64,000 nucleotides of DNA from Erythrobacter dokdonensis DSW-74 (lineage in GTDB: Bacteria; Pseudomonadota; Alphaproteobacteria; Sphingomonadales; Sphingomonadaceae), in contig NZ_LZYB01000006.1 of assembly GCF_001677335.1 (NCBI RefSeq), positions 272,931-336,930 of the forward strand. Reading direction: 5' to 3'. The notes under the pieces were generated by a model. The model was not told where the DNA came from. It worked only from the letters and a program-made list of their open reading frames with translations, and made no database searches. Both the position numbers and the translations under genes were made by a program. Positions 42,864 to 51,860 of the stretch are shown piece by piece. Numbering within the stretch: position 1 is the first letter of the stretch; each line of letters starts with the position of its first letter.

Positions 42864-42999
42864 TCGGCTGCGCACGATCGGCCCCCCATGCGCGTTCTGG
42901 TGCTCCTGCACGAAATGCGAGGGCACGAAGATTGGTAGGCGCTCTGCTTATGATGGACGCTTTGGTTCGCCGGACCGGCGCGCCAGATGTTCCGCTGCC

Positions 43000-43635
43000 T
43001 CAGGCGCGGGCCCTGGCGATCACCCCCAGCGCCTCGGCCTCGAAGATGACCTCGGCATATTTGGCTTGAAGATCGAACAGGTTCGCCTCGTGCGGGGCCT
43101 CGTGGCGGTCGGCGCAGGCATCGCGCACCACAAGGGGCACAAAGCCGTATTGCATGGCGTCCAAGGCGCTCGCCCGGACGCAGCCCGACGTCGAGTAGCC
43201 GGTGATCAGCAGGGTATCGATCCCTTCGGCGTGCAAGGCCTCGGCCAAACCCGTGCCGAAAAAGGCGCTGGGATATTGCTTGGTAAACACGCGGTCGCCC
43301 GGCTGCGGTTGCAGGGTTTCGGGAAAGGCGCCGAGCGGCGATCCCTCGTCGAATACCTTGAGCACCGGGGCCTTGCGGTAGAATACCCCGCCATCCGCCC
43401 CGCCGGGTTGGTAGCTGACATTGGTGAATATCACCGGCACGCCCGCCGCGCGTGCCGCCGCGGCGAGCCTTGCATTGCTGTCGCGGGCGGCGGCGGCCGT
43501 GTCCATGTAGAGCGGCGAGCCTTCCATCAGATAGGCTGTCACCACATCGACGATCAGCAGCGCGGGGTGCGTGCCCGGCTGGAGCCTTCCGGCGAACACC
43601 CCGGCGTAATTGTCGGCAGCCGAGGAGCCTGCCAT
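43000..43635 (-). CDS. Isochorismatase-family amidohydrolase, N-carbamoylsarcosine-amidase-like
   Basis: A 211-aa cysteine hydrolase with the Asp-Lys-Cys triad: Asp30 in LLIVDVV, Lys119 in FTKQYPSAF and Cys152 in GYSTSGCVRAS. The latter motif with VVRDACADR is close to N-carbamoylsarcosine amidase, which releases ammonia and CO2 from carbamoyl amino acids. Maleamate amidase is an alternative. It is the last gene of the Hyu operon, overlapping the CoA-transferase stop by one base (TGATG). Confidence 0.85.
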   Translation of the reverse strand: MAGSSAADNYAGVFAGRLQPGTHPALLIVDVVTAYLMEGSPLYMDTAAAARDSNARLAAAARAAGVPVIFTNVSYQPGGADGGVFYRKAPVLKVFDEGSPLGAFPETLQPQPGDRVFTKQYPSAFFGTGLAEALHAEGIDTLLITGYSTSGCVRASALDAMQYGFVPLVVRDACADRHEAPHEANLFDLQAKYAEVIFEAEALGVIARARA

Positions 43636-44816
43636 CAGATCACCCCGGCCTCTGCCAGACGCGCGAGTTCGGCATCGTCCATCCCCAGACGCTCGGCGAA
43701 GACCTCGGCATTGTCCTGCCCCGGCGTCGCGGGCGCTGGGCGGCGGATGGTCGAGGGGGTTCTCGAGAGCTTGGGGAAGGCGTTCTGCATCTTGATCTTG
43801 CCGCGATTGCGCGTCTCGACCTCGATGATCGCCTCGCGCGCCTTGAAGTGCGGATCGGCAAGCATTTCGGGCGCGCGATAGACCCGGCCTGCAGGGATCG
43901 AATATTCGGTCATCAGCGCATCAACCTCGTCGACCGTCAGCGTCCCGGTCCATTCATTGACCAGCGCGTCAAGTTCGTCCTGATGGAGTCCGCGCGCGAT
44001 GTGGGTGGAATAGCGTTCGTCGCTGGCGAGCTCCGGACGACCCATTGCCTGGCACAGCCGAGCGAATATCGCGTCGCCATTGGCGCCGATCATGTAGCTG
44101 CCGTCCTTGCAGGTATAGACGTTGGAAGGCGCGATGCCCTTGAGTACCGAGCCAGAGCGTTCACGGATCACCCCGTTGCGGTCGTATTCGGGGACCAGCC
44201 CCTCCATCACCTGCAACACGGCCTCGTAAAGCGCGGAATCAACCACCTGGCCCTCGCCGGTCTTCTCGCGGTGGTGGAGCGCCGCGAGCACCCCCATGCA
44301 GCCATAGGTCGCGCACAGCGTGTCGCCGATGGAAATGCCCATGCGGCTCGGCGGGCGGTCCGGTTCGCCGACAATATAGCGCCAGCCGCCCATCGCCTCG
44401 CCGATCCCGCCGAAGCCGGCGCGATCGGAATAGGGACCGTCCTGTCCGTAACCCGACATGCGCGCGATGATGAGACCGGGGTTGATGGCGTGAAGTTCAG
44501 CGGGGCTCATGCCCCAGCGTTCGAGCGTGCCGGGCTTGAAGTTCTCGATCAGCACGTCCGCCTCGGCGATCAGCCGCTTGGCCAGCGCCTGCCCCTCGGG
44601 CACGCGCAGGTTGCAGGTCACCGAGCGCTTGTTGCGGGCGATGACCTCCCACTGCACCTTTTCTTGGCCCTGGCCCCAGTTGCGCATCGGATCGCCGGCG
44701 CCCGGCGGCTCGATCTTGACGACATCCGCACCCATGTCGCCGAGCAATTGCCCGCAGAACGGGCCTGCCAGCAATTGTCCCATCTCGACAACCTTGAGTC
44801 CCTGAAGCGCGCTCAT
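43635..44816 (-). CDS. Family III CoA-transferase (CaiB/BaiF)
   Basis: A 393-aa enzyme opening with LKVVEMGQLLAGPFCGQLLGDMGADVVKIE. The Asp nucleophile region is SGYGQDGPYSDRAGF. It moves CoA from an acyl-CoA donor to a carboxylic acid. The ATG at 44816 is chosen, overlapping the HyuB stop in ATGA; a longer frame from 44894 would overlap HyuB by 82 bp and lacks family match. With the adjacent HMG-CoA-lyase-like gene it suggests acid activation followed by C-C cleavage. Confidence 0.9.
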   Translation of the reverse strand: MSALQGLKVVEMGQLLAGPFCGQLLGDMGADVVKIEPPGAGDPMRNWGQGQEKVQWEVIARNKRSVTCNLRVPEGQALAKRLIAEADVLIENFKPGTLERWGMSPAELHAINPGLIIARMSGYGQDGPYSDRAGFGGIGEAMGGWRYIVGEPDRPPSRMGISIGDTLCATYGCMGVLAALHHREKTGEGQVVDSALYEAVLQVMEGLVPEYDRNGVIRERSGSVLKGIAPSNVYTCKDGSYMIGANGDAIFARLCQAMGRPELASDERYSTHIARGLHQDELDALVNEWTGTLTVDEVDALMTEYSIPAGRVYRAPEMLADPHFKAREAIIEVETRNRGKIKMQNAFPKLSRTPSTIRRPAPATPGQDNAEVFAERLGMDDAELARLAEAGVI

Positions 44817-46711
44817 TCGGCGGCCTCCCTGAGATCGTGGAGATTGTTCCAGACCGGCTGGATCGGCGCGGGAAGGCCAGTCTCGGCTTCGCAATTGGCT
44901 CTCAGCGCGTCGATGCCGGGGCCGTAATCGAACAGCGGCAGTTCGCCCCTGCTGGCCGAGATTTCCGCGCGCAGGGCTTCGGTGGCGGCAGCGTCCACCA
45001 CGCCCTCAGCGTCCACGACAACGCCATAGGCGCGCGCGCCTTCGGGGGTGACAAGGCCCTGCCGTATTTCGAGGCCGACAGCTTCCGGATCGCGCGCCAG
45101 CGGATCGCCCCAGCCGCCGCCGCCCCAGGTGATGAAGTGGAGGAGATCGCCTGCCTTGACCGCGACGCTTTCAACCTTGTTACCGACGATTTCGGTCGAG
45201 CCGTCTGCGCGTTCGAGGACCTTCCTTGCCCGCGCGCCCGGATGTCCGCCATTCACGCCCCACGGGGGCACGAACCAGCGGTCGTCATGGATCGCGATCT
45301 CGCCATCGGCGAGAAAGCGGTAGGTCATGTGGATGCCATTGCCCCCGCGATGCAGGCCTGCCCCGCCGCTGTCGGGCGCCGTCGAATAGCGCTCGATCCG
45401 CAGCGGGAAATAGCGTTCGAGGAACTCGTTGGGGACATTGGTGAAGCCCGGCCACAGCGAGTGTCCGTCCGGCCCGTCGCCGAGCGGACGGCCCGGAATG
45501 CCGCCGAAGCCGATCTGGAACAGCTGGAACCAGTCGCGGCTGCCGTCCTCGCGGCTGTCCCATCCGGAGTAGAACAGGTGCGGCGAGGAGGAGAAGCCGG
45601 CGGCGTTGAGGAATTCCGGCGTCTTCTGTCCGAGCAGCCCGCCGAGAATGTCGAAGATGCGGCCCAGCGCATGGGTGCGGCCCGACAGCGCGGCAGGGAA
45701 GCGGGGCTTCAGGAGCGAGCCTTCGGGGATGCGCACCTCGATCAGATCGTAGAACCCGTCATTGAACAGGATCTGCGGATCGAACACCATGATCATGTAG
45801 ATGCCGAAGAACATCTTGAACATGTTTTCATTGAGATAGAAGTTGATCGAGGCGGCCGACTGCGGATCGGTGCCGTCGAAATCGAGGATCACCTTGTCGC
45901 CCTCGCGCCACATGGTGCAGCGGATCTTGTAAGGGCCGTAGCCCTTGCCGTCGTCGCAGATGTAGTCCTCGAAGCTCACCGGCTCCTCGGCCACAGCCAT
46001 GCCGATCAGCGCCTTCATCGCGCGGTGGTTGCGCGCCAGCAGCTCTTGCGTGGCAGAGACATAGACGTCGTCGCCGAAGCGTTCGGCCATCTCGATCACG
46101 CGGCGGGCGGCGACCCGGCACGAGGCGATGAGGGCGTTGAGGTCGGCCTGGCACCAGTCGGGCTTGCGGGTCTGGTGCATCACCAGCTTCATCAGGTCTT
46201 CGTTGTATTCCCCGCGCTTCCAGATCTTCACCGGCGGGATGCGCACGCCTTCCTCGAAGATCGATGACGCGCCGATCGGCATGGATCCGGGGACCGAGCC
46301 GCCGATATCGCTCTGGTGGCCGAACATCGCGGTGTAGGCAATCAGGCGCCCGTCCTTGAACACCGGCAGCAGCACCAGCCAGTCGTTCGAATGGCTGATC
46401 GCACCCGCACAGGAATAGGGATCGCTGAGGAAGATCATGTCCCCGTCCTCGATCGTCCCGTCAAAGCTCTTTAGGAAGCCGTCGATGAAGCTGCCGAACT
46501 GGCCGACGATCATCTTGCCGGCGGGATCGGAGATCAGCGGGAAGGCGTCGCCTTGTTCGCGGATGCCCGGCGACATGGCGGTGCGCACGAGGGTCGCATC
46601 CATTTCGATGCGGGCGTTCCTCAGCGCGTTCTCGATGATGTCGAGCGTCACCGGGTCGATTGCGACCTTCTGGAACGGGGTGGTGTTGGGTTCGATGATG
46701 CGTGCCGGCAT
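44813..46711 (-). CDS. hyuB: Hydantoinase B / oxoprolinase-type subunit
   Basis: A 632-aa subunit with the family opening DPVTLDIIENALRNARIEMDA, split here by IPGIREQGD-type turns, SFDGTIEDGDMIFLSDPY, and a C-terminal GGAGLHRGGNGI followed by a Gly-rich DPLARDPEAV region. With HyuA it forms an ATP-dependent enzyme that opens lactam or imide rings (N-methylhydantoinase, 5-oxoprolinase, caprolactamase) or carboxylates ketones (acetone carboxylase). ATG at 46711 has GGAGGG upstream, 4 bp after the HyuA stop. Confidence 0.9.
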   Translation of the reverse strand: MPARIIEPNTTPFQKVAIDPVTLDIIENALRNARIEMDATLVRTAMSPGIREQGDAFPLISDPAGKMIVGQFGSFIDGFLKSFDGTIEDGDMIFLSDPYSCAGAISHSNDWLVLLPVFKDGRLIAYTAMFGHQSDIGGSVPGSMPIGASSIFEEGVRIPPVKIWKRGEYNEDLMKLVMHQTRKPDWCQADLNALIASCRVAARRVIEMAERFGDDVYVSATQELLARNHRAMKALIGMAVAEEPVSFEDYICDDGKGYGPYKIRCTMWREGDKVILDFDGTDPQSAASINFYLNENMFKMFFGIYMIMVFDPQILFNDGFYDLIEVRIPEGSLLKPRFPAALSGRTHALGRIFDILGGLLGQKTPEFLNAAGFSSSPHLFYSGWDSREDGSRDWFQLFQIGFGGIPGRPLGDGPDGHSLWPGFTNVPNEFLERYFPLRIERYSTAPDSGGAGLHRGGNGIHMTYRFLADGEIAIHDDRWFVPPWGVNGGHPGARARKVLERADGSTEIVGNKVESVAVKAGDLLHFITWGGGGWGDPLARDPEAVGLEIRQGLVTPEGARAYGVVVDAEGVVDAAATEALRAEISASRGELPLFDYGPGIDALRANCEAETGLPAPIQPVWNNLHDLREAAE

Positions 46712-46715
46712 GGTC

Positions 46716-48773
46716 TTAGCCCTCCGCCTTGAGAGTGATGAGGATGTTGCCGACAGCATCGACAGTCGCGCGGCAATCGTGCTCGACCAGCGTGGTCGAA
46801 TCCATCTCGGTGATGATGGCAGGGCCTTCGATCACGTCGCCCTGTTTAAGCTTGGCGCGGTCGTAGATCACCGCCGCGCGTTCCTCCCCGTCCATCCACA
46901 ACACGTGGTCGCGGATCTTGGCGGCGGCGGGGTTGCCGTCACCCTTGGGTAGTTCCGCCGCGGGGAGGGCAGGAGCCTGACCCAGCGCCACCGCGCGCAG
47001 GTTCACGATTTCGTGAGGGGTATCCATGTTGAAGGTGAACAGCCGGAGGTGTTCCTCGTCAAAGCGGGCGAGGATGCCTTCGATACCGTCCTTTTCGAGC
47101 ACGTCCTGCGTGATCGTCAGCGGTACCTCGAAGGCTTGCCCCGCATAGCGCACGTCGATTTCGAATTCCGAGGTGATCTGGTCTTCGGGGATGCCGTCGG
47201 CGAGGAGTTCGCTGCGGGTCTGCGCCGCCATTTCGTCGAGCACCGCCACCAGATCCGCGATGGTGGTGTCGCGCGCGAGCCGCGAGAAGCTGCGCGCGGT
47301 TTCGGTACGCATCCGGGTGGTTGCATCGCCGAGTGCGCACAGCACGCCGGGCGAGACGGGCGAGATTGCGGGCCAGCTTCCCATCAACCGCGCAACCGCG
47401 TTGACGTGGAGCGGGCCTGCGCCGCCAAAGCCCATCAGGGCGAATTCGCGCGGGTCGTAGCCCTGCTGGACCGAGATCATCCGCAAGGCGCCGAACATGT
47501 TTTCGTTGACGATATCGATGATCCCGCGCGCGGCTTCCATCAGCGTCACGCCCAGCGCATCGGCGATGGTCTGCACCGCCGCCTTCGCGCCTTCGCGATC
47601 GAGCTTGAAGCTGCCGCCGAGAAGGTCTTCGGGGAGGTAGCCCAGCACCACGTTGGCGTCGGTCACGGTGGGGAGCGTGCCGCCCTTGTTGTAGGCGACC
47701 GGCCCCGGCACCGCGCCCGCGCTTTCTGGGCCGACGCGCAGCGCCTTGGTGAGTTCGGGGACGTGGGCGATGGAGCCGCCGCCCGCGCCCACGGTCTTCA
47801 CGTCAAGCGCCGAGGCGCGCACCGAAAGGTGGCCGACCTCTGTGGTGCGCTGGCGGCGCGGTTCGAGGCCCTGGATCAGGGCCACGTCGGTGGAGGTGCC
47901 GCCGACGTCCAATGTCAGGATATTCTCGAAGCCCGCATTCTTCGCCACCCACAAAGCGCCGGTGACCCCGCCTGCCGGGCCGGACATGAGGATGTTGACG
48001 GGATGCTCCTCGGCCTTCTGGCTGCTCATCAGCCCGCCGTCGGAACGCAGAAGCGAGAGGCGGCCCTTGAGGCCTTCGGCCTCCAGCTTGGTCCGCAGGT
48101 TGGAGACATATTTCGACACGACAGGGCGCACCGCGGCGTTGGCAACGGTGGAAAGCGTGCGCTCGTATTCCTGCATCTCGGGCAGGACTTCGTGGCTGAG
48201 CGAGACGGGAATGCCCGGCAGTTCCTCTGCCGCAATTTCACCGATCCGCGCCTCGTGCGCGCCGTTGAGATAGGCGTTCATCAGGCTGACGGTCAGTGCC
48301 TCGATCCCGTCGCCCTTGAGTTTGCGCAAGGCGATGCGCACCGCATCTTCGTCGAGCGGGGCAACCTCGCGGCCCTGGGCGTCCATCCGCCCCGGCACTT
48401 CGACCGTGTGCTCGAGCCGCGCGAGCGGCTGCGGCTTGGGCCACACGATCCACGCCGCGAGGCCGCCGGGGACAAAGGAGCGCGCGATCTGCATGATGTC
48501 GCGATACCCCTGGGTGGTCACGAGGCCGACCTTCGCACCCTTGCCCTCCAGCACCGCATTGGTTGCCACCGTGGTGCCGTGCAGGAAGTAAGTAATGTCG
48601 GCGGCCGTGATCCCGGCCTTCTCGGTGATCGCCTTGACCCCGGTCAAGATGCCTTCGGAAGAATCATGCGGGGTCGAAGGCGTCTTGTGCCGCCAGAAGG
48701 CGCCGCTTGCCTCGTCGAACAGCAGCAGGTCGGTAAACGTCCCGCCCACATCCACACCCAGCCTGTAGGTCAT
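46716..48773 (-). CDS. hyuA: Hydantoinase A / oxoprolinase-type ATPase subunit
   Basis: A 685-aa ASKHA-type ATPase subunit. The start MTYRLGVDVGGTFTDLLLFD is the phosphate-binding loop; HGTTVATNAVLEGKGAKVGL, GPAGGVTGA and LDVGGTSTDVALI complete the nucleotide site; FALMGFGGAGPLH follows. It phosphorylates the ring amide carbonyl to permit hydrolysis by the HyuB partner. It begins 15 bp after the lyase gene stop and is in one operon with HyuB, the CoA-transferase and the amidase. Confidence 0.92.
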   Translation of the reverse strand: MTYRLGVDVGGTFTDLLLFDEASGAFWRHKTPSTPHDSSEGILTGVKAITEKAGITAADITYFLHGTTVATNAVLEGKGAKVGLVTTQGYRDIMQIARSFVPGGLAAWIVWPKPQPLARLEHTVEVPGRMDAQGREVAPLDEDAVRIALRKLKGDGIEALTVSLMNAYLNGAHEARIGEIAAEELPGIPVSLSHEVLPEMQEYERTLSTVANAAVRPVVSKYVSNLRTKLEAEGLKGRLSLLRSDGGLMSSQKAEEHPVNILMSGPAGGVTGALWVAKNAGFENILTLDVGGTSTDVALIQGLEPRRQRTTEVGHLSVRASALDVKTVGAGGGSIAHVPELTKALRVGPESAGAVPGPVAYNKGGTLPTVTDANVVLGYLPEDLLGGSFKLDREGAKAAVQTIADALGVTLMEAARGIIDIVNENMFGALRMISVQQGYDPREFALMGFGGAGPLHVNAVARLMGSWPAISPVSPGVLCALGDATTRMRTETARSFSRLARDTTIADLVAVLDEMAAQTRSELLADGIPEDQITSEFEIDVRYAGQAFEVPLTITQDVLEKDGIEGILARFDEEHLRLFTFNMDTPHEIVNLRAVALGQAPALPAAELPKGDGNPAAAKIRDHVLWMDGEERAAVIYDRAKLKQGDVIEGPAIITEMDSTTLVEHDCRATVDAVGNILITLKAEG

Positions 48774-48788
48774 GCCCAGTCCTTTTCC

Positions 48789-49697
48789 TTATGCCGCGCG
48801 GGCGACTGCCGAGGGCAATTCGCGCCCCAGCTGCCCCGCAAACCACTTGTTCGCCGCGATTGCGGCCTCGAGATCGATACCCGTTGCCACGCCTGAACGT
48901 TCCATCATGTAGACAAGGTCCTCGGTGGCGATGTTGCCGGTTGCGCGCGGGGCGAAGGGGCATCCGCCGAGACCGCCCAATGAGGCGTCGAACACCCGCA
49001 CCCCCGCCTTGTAGGCCTCCCACGCATTGGCGATGCCGGTGCCGCGGGTGTTGTGGAAGTGTGCGCGCATCGGGATTTTGCCACCGAGTAATGCGCCCAG
49101 TTTGCCGAACAATTCCCCCGCTTCCCATGGCGTGCCGACGCCTATGGTGTCGGCCAGCGCGATTTCCTCAGGGGCTTCGGCGGCGAGATCTTCCGCGATG
49201 GCGAGGACGGTGTCGTGCTTCACCTCGCCCTCGAAGGGACAGCCGAACGCGGCGCTGATGGTGACTTGCGCGCGCATTCCTTCCTCGCGGGCAAAGCGCA
49301 GCATGGCGCGGGTTTCGGCGATGCCCTGCTCGATGGTCTGGCCCTGGTTCTTCTGGCCGAAAGTATCGCTGGCGACCACCACGCAGCCGACCTGATCGAT
49401 CCCGCGCGCACCGCCTTCACGGGTGGCGAGCGCACGCAGGACACCGCGCTTGTTGAGCACGAGGCCGATATAGGTGCAGTCTGTGCGATCGGGCAGGCCG
49501 GCGATCACGGCTTCGGCATCCGCCATCTGCGGCACCCGCTGCGGGTGGACGAAGCTCGCTACCTCCAGCCGCCGTGCGCCGTAATCGATCATCCGCCCGA
49601 TCAGCGCCAGCTTGGTGTCTGTGGCAATGATGTCCGGCTCGTTCTGCAACCCGTCCCGCGGGCCGACTTCGACCAGTTCGATTTGTTCGAACACCAT
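48789..49697 (-). CDS. HMG-CoA-lyase-family C-C lyase
   Basis: A 302-aa TIM-barrel enzyme of the DRE-metallolyase family. The metal/catalytic motif is VEVGPRDGLQNE; metal His lie in HFHNTRGTG; the active-site Cys is in GGLGGCPFAPRATGN. HMG-CoA lyase splits 3-hydroxy-3-methylglutaryl-CoA; family members act on related 3-hydroxy-acyl-CoA such as citramalyl-CoA. It is the first gene of the Hyu operon, directly after a TTGTATACAA palindrome at 49746. A partner CoA-transferase is encoded downstream. Confidence 0.9.
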   Translation of the reverse strand: MVFEQIELVEVGPRDGLQNEPDIIATDTKLALIGRMIDYGARRLEVASFVHPQRVPQMADAEAVIAGLPDRTDCTYIGLVLNKRGVLRALATREGGARGIDQVGCVVVASDTFGQKNQGQTIEQGIAETRAMLRFAREEGMRAQVTISAAFGCPFEGEVKHDTVLAIAEDLAAEAPEEIALADTIGVGTPWEAGELFGKLGALLGGKIPMRAHFHNTRGTGIANAWEAYKAGVRVFDASLGGLGGCPFAPRATGNIATEDLVYMMERSGVATGIDLEAAIAANKWFAGQLGRELPSAVARAA

Positions 49698-49745
49698 GGT
49701 GAATCGCCTGAAATGATAAAGGGGCCTGCAAGGTGCTTACCCAAT

Positions 49746-49755
49746 TTGTATACAA
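49746..49755. promoter_or_regulatory. GntR operator TTGTATACAA (Hyu arm)
   Basis: A perfect 10-bp palindrome 49 bp upstream of the lyase start. It is extended to TTTGTATACAAT, identical over 12 bp to the site at 50640-50651. FCD-type GntR proteins commonly recognise short TTGTATACAA-like palindromes. Position fits repression of the 49697-to-43000 operon. Confidence 0.75.
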
Positions 49756-49834
49756 TTGCAATCGCGCTGCGGTATGTGAGGTGGACTGGAACCGTCTTGC
49801 TGCCGATGCGTTGTTACGCGGCGCCGTGCGCGCT

Positions 49835-50485
49835 TTATTCCCCTCCCGGGCCTGCCGCGTTGGTAAAGCTGTGGAATGCTCGACGCAGGTGGCTGCCCAT
49901 CACCGCGCGCGCCCATTCCGGGTCTCGCGCGGCAAAGGCGGCGATCAGTTCGTCATGGTCGCGGGCTGACTGGCGCAAATCTTCGGCGGTGTAATTGCGT
50001 GCTGTCCGCAGCACTACCGGCGCCTCCACCAGCTTGGCCAGCATTTGCCCGAGTCGCGGGGATTCCGCAGCATCTATGATCGCTTCGTGGAACGCCCGGT
50101 TTGCCTCAAGGAAACGCCTGACGTCGGGCGAGGGCTGTTCGATCGCGTCGCGCAAGGTCCGGTTGACTGCCTCGAGACTGGCCAGCTTCCCCTTGGTGAG
50201 GCGGTTCGCTGCGCGTTCGGCCGCGTGACATTCGAGCATCTGTCGCAGCGCGAACATTTCCTCGATGTCGTCGCGACTCCAGTCTGCCACGAACAGGCGT
50301 TTCGATTCGCTGCGCACCAGCAGCAATTCGTCCTCCAGCCGCCGGACCGCTTCACGCACGGGTGTGCGGCTCACGCCTGCGATCTGCGCCAACCGGTCCT
50401 CGGTCAACTGTTCGCCAGGCCCCACCGCACCGCTCAGGATGTGGGTGCGGATCTGCTGGTAGGCCTGTTCCGAAGCGCGGCTCAT
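49835..50485 (-). CDS. GntR-family (FCD) transcriptional regulator
   Basis: A 216-aa regulator: winged helix at about 8-70 (AYQQIRTHILSGAVGPGEQL, VSRTPVREAVRRLE), then an all-helical FCD domain with metal/ligand His in FHEAIIDAAES, RDHDELIAA and GSHLRRAF. Such proteins are repressors released by carboxylic acids or related ligands. The ATG at 50485 is used; a far upstream TTG would read through the operator. It lies between two copies of TTGTATACAA and thus probably controls both arms and itself. Confidence 0.9.
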   Translation of the reverse strand: MSRASEQAYQQIRTHILSGAVGPGEQLTEDRLAQIAGVSRTPVREAVRRLEDELLLVRSESKRLFVADWSRDDIEEMFALRQMLECHAAERAANRLTKGKLASLEAVNRTLRDAIEQPSPDVRRFLEANRAFHEAIIDAAESPRLGQMLAKLVEAPVVLRTARNYTAEDLRQSARDHDELIAAFAARDPEWARAVMGSHLRRAFHSFTNAAGPGGE

Positions 50486-50640
50486 GGCAAGCATTCTTCC
50501 GGAACAAGGGGAGAGCAGGGGGGCATCATTGCTCTCCCAATCTATGCCAGCAGTTTGCCATCTCAAAGCCCTGCGGCAGTAAAAACACACCTTGCGAGCC
50601 CATCCTGACACTTTTCGGGAAAGCACTTGACGGGTGATAT

Positions 50641-50650
50641 TTGTATACAA
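50641..50650. promoter_or_regulatory. GntR operator TTGTATACAA (racemase/receptor arm)
   Basis: A perfect palindrome, 35 bp before the GTG start at 50686 and within the divergent promoter of gntR. It is identical to the palindrome at 49746-49755. It would overlap promoter elements of both directions, fitting repression of the racemase arm and autorepression. Confidence 0.75.
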
Positions 50651-50685
50651 TAATCACGCCAGCACAGGCAACAGGGGAGTTTGCC

Positions 50686-51429
50686 GTGAACCGTATCAAG
50701 GTTATCGTGCCGATCGCCATGGACGAGGCAGGGGTTGCCAACCGCGCCCAGCAGCTTCCGTCCGATTTCGTGCGTCCCGACTTCGCGCCGACCTTCGAGG
50801 CGGTGCGCTGGGGCGCGGCCCTTGGCGATTCCTATCACGACACCCTGTTGATGGACTGGACCGTGTTTCAGGCTGGTGTCGTTGCCGAGGAGGAAGGCTA
50901 TGCCGGAGTCCTGATCGACACCGTCAGTGATTCCGGCCTGTGGCCGCTGCGTTCGGTGCTCTCGATTCCCGTGGTCGGGCCGGGCGAGGCGAGTTTCGCC
51001 GCCGCCATGACGCTCGGCAAGAAGTTCTCCGTCCTTACCATGTGGCCGCAATGGTTCCCGCTCTACGAGAAGGTGCTCAACCAGCACGGCTGGGAGCATC
51101 GTTGCGCGAGCGTCCGCTCGATCGACACGCGGCCCGACGTTACCGAACTGCTTGAGGGCAAGGAGGAAGTGGTCTTCGCCAAGCTGAAGGCAGAGGCGTT
51201 GAGGGCAATCGAGGAAGACGGGGCCGACGTGATCGTGCTCGGATCGACCACGATGCACCAGTCGGCGGCCTACCTTCAGGGCGAATTGCCGGTGCCCGTG
51301 CTGAACCCCGGCCAGGTTGCCTACAAGCAGCTGGAAACGCTGATCGAACTCGGTCTCAGCCACTCGAAGAAGGCTTTCCCCTCACCCGAAGTCCCCATGC
51401 ACGCCAATATCCGAAAGGGCTGGTACTGA
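50686..51429 (+). CDS. Asp/Glu/hydantoin-racemase-family protein lacking catalytic cysteines
   Basis: A 247-aa protein with the racemase fold: N-terminal KVIVPIA, and the C-terminal signature VPVLNPGQVAYKQLETLIELGLSHSK, read as adjoining parts, typical of hydantoin racemases. The two Cys that act as acid and base are replaced: Thr about 79 in VLIDTVSDSGL and Ser about 187 in VIVLGSTTM. A different chemistry, such as hydrolysis, decarboxylation or isomerisation, or a binding role is likely. GTG start with AGGGGAG upstream; first gene of the second GntR arm. Confidence 0.82.
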   Translation: MNRIKVIVPIAMDEAGVANRAQQLPSDFVRPDFAPTFEAVRWGAALGDSYHDTLLMDWTVFQAGVVAEEEGYAGVLIDTVSDSGLWPLRSVLSIPVVGPGEASFAAAMTLGKKFSVLTMWPQWFPLYEKVLNQHGWEHRCASVRSIDTRPDVTELLEGKEEVVFAKLKAEALRAIEEDGADVIVLGSTTMHQSAAYLQGELPVPVLNPGQVAYKQLETLIELGLSHSKKAFPSPEVPMHANIRKGWY

Positions 51430-51860
51430 TGAGCGAATGGACTGAAGGCGGTCCCGGCCAGGCGCCGCTGCCCTATCCCTTCTATGTCGATATCGTCACC
51501 AAGCGGTATTTCGACGGGGTCGACAACAAGAACCTCGACAAGGTGCTGAACTGCTTCACCCCCGACGCGGTGCTGACCGAGGTGACGAGCAACACGGTGC
51601 ATGACGGACGCGAAGCGATCCGTGCCATGTTCGTCAAGCTGTTCGCCGATTTCGAGAATATCTGGCACGGCAATTTCGTGCACACGGCCGATCCGCAAAC
51701 CAACGCGATCTGCAGCCAGTTCACCGTTCTCATCACTCCCAACGGAGGCGAGGAGCTGCGCTACGAGAACTGCAACCGCTTCTACCTCAAGGACCGGCTG
51801 TTCCATCGCGTGTATGTCTACATGTCCGGCGACAACCTGCTGAAGGAAGGAGACGCCTGA
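51429..51860 (+). CDS. SnoaL-like / NTF2-fold protein
   Basis: A 143-aa protein with VTKRYFDGVDNKNLDKVLNCF, split by a short turn, then TPDAVLTEVTS, DGREAIRAMF and the C-terminal FHRVYVYMSGDN. It starts one base into the racemase stop (TGATG). It is a paralogue of the next gene (both end in VYVYMSG). It is probably a pair acting as subunits or on related substrates in the same pathway. Confidence 0.82.
   Translation: MSEWTEGGPGQAPLPYPFYVDIVTKRYFDGVDNKNLDKVLNCFTPDAVLTEVTSNTVHDGREAIRAMFVKLFADFENIWHGNFVHTADPQTNAICSQFTVLITPNGGEELRYENCNRFYLKDRLFHRVYVYMSGDNLLKEGDA

Noticed and set aside
42864..42999. Possible gene or remnant between the APC permease and the amidase
   Set aside because: The 136-bp convergent gap has only short frames with no motif and no ribosome site.
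44813..48773. Caprolactamase or acetone carboxylase assignment for HyuA/HyuB
   Set aside because: Both belong to the same superfamily, but no gamma subunit of acetone carboxylase nor aminotransferase of the caprolactam route is nearby; the general hydantoinase/oxoprolinase call is safer.
43000..51429. Nicotinate-type maleamate pathway (amidase plus maleate isomerase)
   Set aside because: The racemase-family protein carries the hydantoin-racemase C-terminal signature, lacks the catalytic Cys of maleate isomerase, and no hydroxylase or ring-cleavage dioxygenase genes are present.
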